NCBI GenBank assembly: GCA_025353585.1
Contig: JANXOM010000205.1
Location: 1-32,887 of the forward strand
Source: Deltaproteobacteria bacterium
Lineage (GTDB): Bacteria; Myxococcota_A; Polyangia; Haliangiales; Haliangiaceae
Direction of reading: 5' to 3'
Length of the DNA: 32,887 nt
This document shows, piece after piece, positions 30,537 to 32,887 of the stretch; the first letter of the stretch is position 1; every line of letters starts with the position of its first letter. A model generated the notes under the pieces. That model was not told where the DNA came from. It made no database searches and was given only the letters and a program-made list of their open reading frames with translations. Position numbers and translations under genes: made by a program.

Positions 30537-32024
30537 ATGGGCCGAGACAGCTACAGCGTGCTCGTCCAGATGTCGACGGCGGACGACGAGGCGGCGCTCG
30601 ACATCGCGATGGCCCGGGCCCCGACGGCGCGCACCCTCCCCCGCCCGCTGTCCGAGCTGCCGGCCGAGATCGACGCGGCGTTCCAGCCCTGGATCGCGAA
30701 CGTCACCCCGGCGCCGCTGCCGCTCCCGGCCGTGGGCCGCACCCCGACCGCTCGCCGGCCCAAGGCGACCCCGGCGCCGATGTTCTCGTCCGCCGCGCGC
30801 GCCCGCCGCGGCGGCCCCGCGACCGCGCATGGCCCGCTCGGCCCGCTCGGGCCGATGGGTCTCGATGACGAGCCGACCATCGCCGAGCGCGGCGCACCGG
30901 CAGGCCTGATCGATGGCAAGTACCGCGTCGAGGCGGTGCTCGGCTCCGGGGGCATGGGCGTCGTCGTCGCCGCGTCGCACGTCCACCTCGGCACGACCGT
31001 CGCGATCAAGACGCTGCGCCCCGAGGCCGCGCGGTTGCCGGAGATGACGGGCCGGTTCCTGCGCGAGGCCCGGGCCGCGAGCCGCCTGCGCAGCGAGCAC
31101 GTCTGCCGCGCGCTGGACGTCGGTCAGATGCCGAACGGTGATCCGTTCATCGTCATGGAGATGCTGCACGGCGAGGACCTCGCGTCCGTCGTGCGCACCC
31201 GCGGCCCGCTCGCGATCGCAGACGGCGCGACGTACGTGCTGCAGGCGTGCGAGGCGGTCGCCGAAGCCCACGCTCTGGGCATGGTGCACCGCGACCTCAA
31301 GCCCGCGAACCTCATGCTCACGCGCCGGGGCGACGGCTCGCCGCACGTGAAGGTCCTCGATTTTGGCATCGCGACGTCCCCGACCGGCGACATCGACGGC
31401 GGCCTCACGCGCGCCGACGTCGCGATGGGCTCGCCCGGCTACATGTCCCCCGAGCAGCTGCGCTCGGCGAAGTCGGTCGACGCGCGGAGCGACATCTGGT
31501 CGCTCGGCGTGACGCTCTACGAGCTCGTCTCCGGCATGGCGCCGTTCTGCGGCGACAGCGTGTCGGCGATCGCGATCGCGGTCGCGACCGAGGAGCCCGC
31601 GCGCCTGGTCGGCGTACCCGCCGCGTTCGCCGCCGTCATCGCGCGCTGCCTCCGCAAGCCGGCCGCCGAGCGCTACGCGTCGATCGCCGAGCTCGCGGCC
31701 GCCCTCGCGCCGTTCGTGCACGATGGCGCCACCCGCGCGGCCCGCATCGCGAGCGCGGTCTCGCCGGTCGTGCCGCCGACGCTGATGTGCGCCGGCGAGC
31801 TGGCGACGGCGCGCTTCGCCGCCACCGCGGCCGTCTCGTCGTCGCGCCGCGTGCCGGCCGGCTGGACCCAGTTCCCGTCCGCGCCCGTCTTCACGCCCGT
31901 GCGCGACGACGCGGAGTCCACCCAGCGCATGCGGCGCGCCCCGCGCCTCCGCTTGCCCGTGCTGGCGATCTCGGCCGTGGCGGCTCTCGCCGCCGCCGCC
32001 GTCGCCCTCTCCAGCCTGCTCTGA
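30537..32024 (+). CDS. Hanks-type Ser/Thr protein kinase with C-terminal TM helix
   Basis: The protein has 495 residues. A Pro/Ala-rich region of about 125 residues is followed by the kinase domain: glycine loop LGSGGMG (135-141), catalytic Lys K158 (VAIKTL), HRDLKPANL (251-259), DFG (275-277) and activation segment ending GSPGYMSPEQL (298-308). A juxtamembrane linker and one TM helix (about 474-495) end the protein, with almost no residues outside, so it cannot sense an external ligand by a large domain. Myxococcota carry many such kinases. The ATG at 30537 has TCTAGT 6 nt upstream; ATG 30570 is an alternative. Confidence 0.92.
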   Translation: MGRDSYSVLVQMSTADDEAALDIAMARAPTARTLPRPLSELPAEIDAAFQPWIANVTPAPLPLPAVGRTPTARRPKATPAPMFSSAARARRGGPATAHGPLGPLGPMGLDDEPTIAERGAPAGLIDGKYRVEAVLGSGGMGVVVAASHVHLGTTVAIKTLRPEAARLPEMTGRFLREARAASRLRSEHVCRALDVGQMPNGDPFIVMEMLHGEDLASVVRTRGPLAIADGATYVLQACEAVAEAHALGMVHRDLKPANLMLTRRGDGSPHVKVLDFGIATSPTGDIDGGLTRADVAMGSPGYMSPEQLRSAKSVDARSDIWSLGVTLYELVSGMAPFCGDSVSAIAIAVATEEPARLVGVPAAFAAVIARCLRKPAAERYASIAELAAALAPFVHDGATRAARIASAVSPVVPPTLMCAGELATARFAATAAVSSSRRVPAGWTQFPSAPVFTPVRDDAESTQRMRRAPRLRLPVLAISAVAALAAAAVALSSLL

Positions 32025-32049
32025 CCCGCCCGTCACTGTGACAGGACTG

Positions 32050-32076
32050 AAACAATGGGGCCTGGCCCCTTTGTTG
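32050..32076. terminator. Bidirectional terminator-like hairpin between convergent genes
   Basis: GGGGCC (32057-32062) and GGCCCC (32064-32069) flank one T; flanking AACAAT and TTTGTT extend the pairing to about 12 bp per side with one mismatch. A T-rich run (TTTGTTGTGT) follows on the plus strand, and A-rich sequence precedes it, so it could stop transcription from both sides. Similar GGGGCCNGGCCCC palindromes also occur as repeated (REP-like) elements in some genomes, as I recall. Confidence 0.6.
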
Positions 32077-32124
32077 TGTCCGGATTCCGGACGCCAGGCC
32101 GGGGGCCGGCCGGTGCGACGGCCG

Positions 32125-32887
32125 CTAGAGGACCTTGAGCGAGCGGGAGCGCTTGGCGGTCGGGGCCACGGGCGGCTTGGGGGGCTGGAGGGCGGCGGCG
32201 ACGGCGCCGCTCGGGTCGGCGAGGTCGGCGACGTCGCGCGCGAAGCTGTCGGCGTCGGGGCGGCCGATGATGTGCGCCGAGACGGCTGCGAAGAGCGCCC
32301 GGGACTCGCGGAGCGCGCCCGCCTTGACCGCGAGCCGCGCGGCGAGGTAGCCGGCGTCGGCGAAGCCAGGCGCGAGCTCGAGCGCGTCGAGCACCAGCGC
32401 GAGGCTGGTGGCCGTGGCCGCGCGATGCTGCGCCATCGCCGCGCTGACCTCTTCCGGCGAGACCTGCGCTTCCTCGGCGCCGGAGAGCCAGGCCGCGCCG
32501 CCCTTCGCGCCGGCGAGCGTGACGATCGCGAGATCTCCGGGTGTGATGAGCGGCGGCATCGGGCCGAGCGCGCTGCTGCCGGTCGCGCGTTCGAACGCCA
32601 GGTGTGTCGCCCGCGCCTCGACGTACAGCGCCAGCGGATCGCGCGCCAGGTCGGCCGCCCCGGTCAACGTCCGCGCGGTCTCGAGCTGCACCAGCGCTGC
32701 GCCTGGCTCGGTGTTCGCGCACAGCGCCCACGCGAGCCACGACCGCGGCGCGGCGGTCTCGGGCGCGGCCGCGACCACGGCCTCCGCCGCGGCGAGCGCC
32801 TTCTCCGCCATGCCTGCGATGAGCGCCGCCTCGACCGCGGCGGCTCCGCTCGGCGCGCCGGCCGCGGTCGCCGGCACCCAGGTCTCG
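32125..32887 (-). CDS. TPR-like hypothetical protein (5' end probably outside window)
   Basis: About 250 residues are visible. The sequence is Ala-rich and helical with spacing that recalls degenerate tetratricopeptide repeats (for example EKALAAAEAVVAAAP...APRSWLAWALCANTEPGAA). It ends in a basic tail, KRSRSLKVL. No signal peptide or motif is seen in this part. GTG 32877 is the first possible start in view, but the open frame continues to the window edge, so the true start may lie outside. It converges on the Ser/Thr kinase gene across a terminator-like hairpin. TPR proteins often assist kinases of this type, but this is only a thought. Confidence 0.6.
   Translation of the reverse strand, partial: ETWVPATAAGAPSGAAAVEAALIAGMAEKALAAAEAVVAAAPETAAPRSWLAWALCANTEPGAALVQLETARTLTGAADLARDPLALYVEARATHLAFERATGSSALGPMPPLITPGDLAIVTLAGAKGGAAWLSGAEEAQVSPEEVSAAMAQHRAATATSLALVLDALELAPGFADAGYLAARLAVKAGALRESRALFAAVSAHIIGRPDADSFARDVADLADPSGAVAAALQPPKPPVAPTAKRSRSLKVL

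Overview
The window is about 33 kb of very GC-rich bacterial chromosome, roughly 70% G+C by eye, with genes packed tightly on both strands. Gene content suggests a Myxococcota (delta-proteobacterial) lineage, perhaps a Polyangia or Kofleriaceae-type organism. The pointers are several lipoproteins (one with a Gly-Ser repeat linker), a Hanks-type Ser/Thr kinase, a PilZ protein, a YegD-like Hsp70, a 66-residue TIGR04563-like protein, class I fumarase, and a Rieske/cytochrome b complex fused to a dihaem cytochrome c. The placement is inference; no marker gene fixes it. I found no rRNA, tRNA, CRISPR array, transposase or phage gene, so this looks like core or shell chromosome rather than an island.

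Layout. 1-2.6 kb: a geranylgeranyl-reductase-type flavoprotein cut by the window edge, then an operon of a frameshifted DUF2325 gene and an unknown protein. 2.6-4.8 kb: an RBBP9/YdeN-type hydrolase, a membrane-anchored methyltransferase and a GXWXG/DUF4334 protein. 4.8-11.8 kb: a MoxR ATPase with a single-TM partner, a duplicated-domain lipoprotein, and a two-gene operon of large unknown proteins. 11.8-17.6 kb: an OmpA-like lipoprotein back to back with a second lipoprotein, a SixA-like phosphatase, a Cys-repeat secreted protein, an Hsp70 ATPase, a small membrane protein and a GS-linker lipoprotein. 17.6-22.1 kb: the operon Rieske - cytochrome b/c - class I fumarase, followed upstream by a DksA-type regulator. 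22.2-24.0 kb: a TIGR04563-like protein, an alpha/beta hydrolase and an Arg-tailed small protein. 24.2-27.2 kb: B12-dependent ribonucleotide reductase, a secreted unknown and a PilZ protein. 27.2-30.3 kb: an ABC1/UbiB kinase, an MBL hydrolase and a CobS-like membrane protein. 30.5-32.9 kb: a Ser/Thr kinase and a TPR-like protein running off the end.

The most striking pattern is not a gene. At least ten start codons that lack a Shine-Dalgarno sequence have a TANNNT hexamer 6-9 nt upstream. This is the arrangement expected for leaderless transcripts, and it helps choose several starts. Other points worth following are the MoxR neighbourhood, which has uncharacterised partners and no vWA gene; the b6-type haem spacing and PLWY motif of the cytochrome b fusion; a CobS-like protein whose Asp motif is degraded beneath a perfect operator-like palindrome; and several structured intergenic regions.
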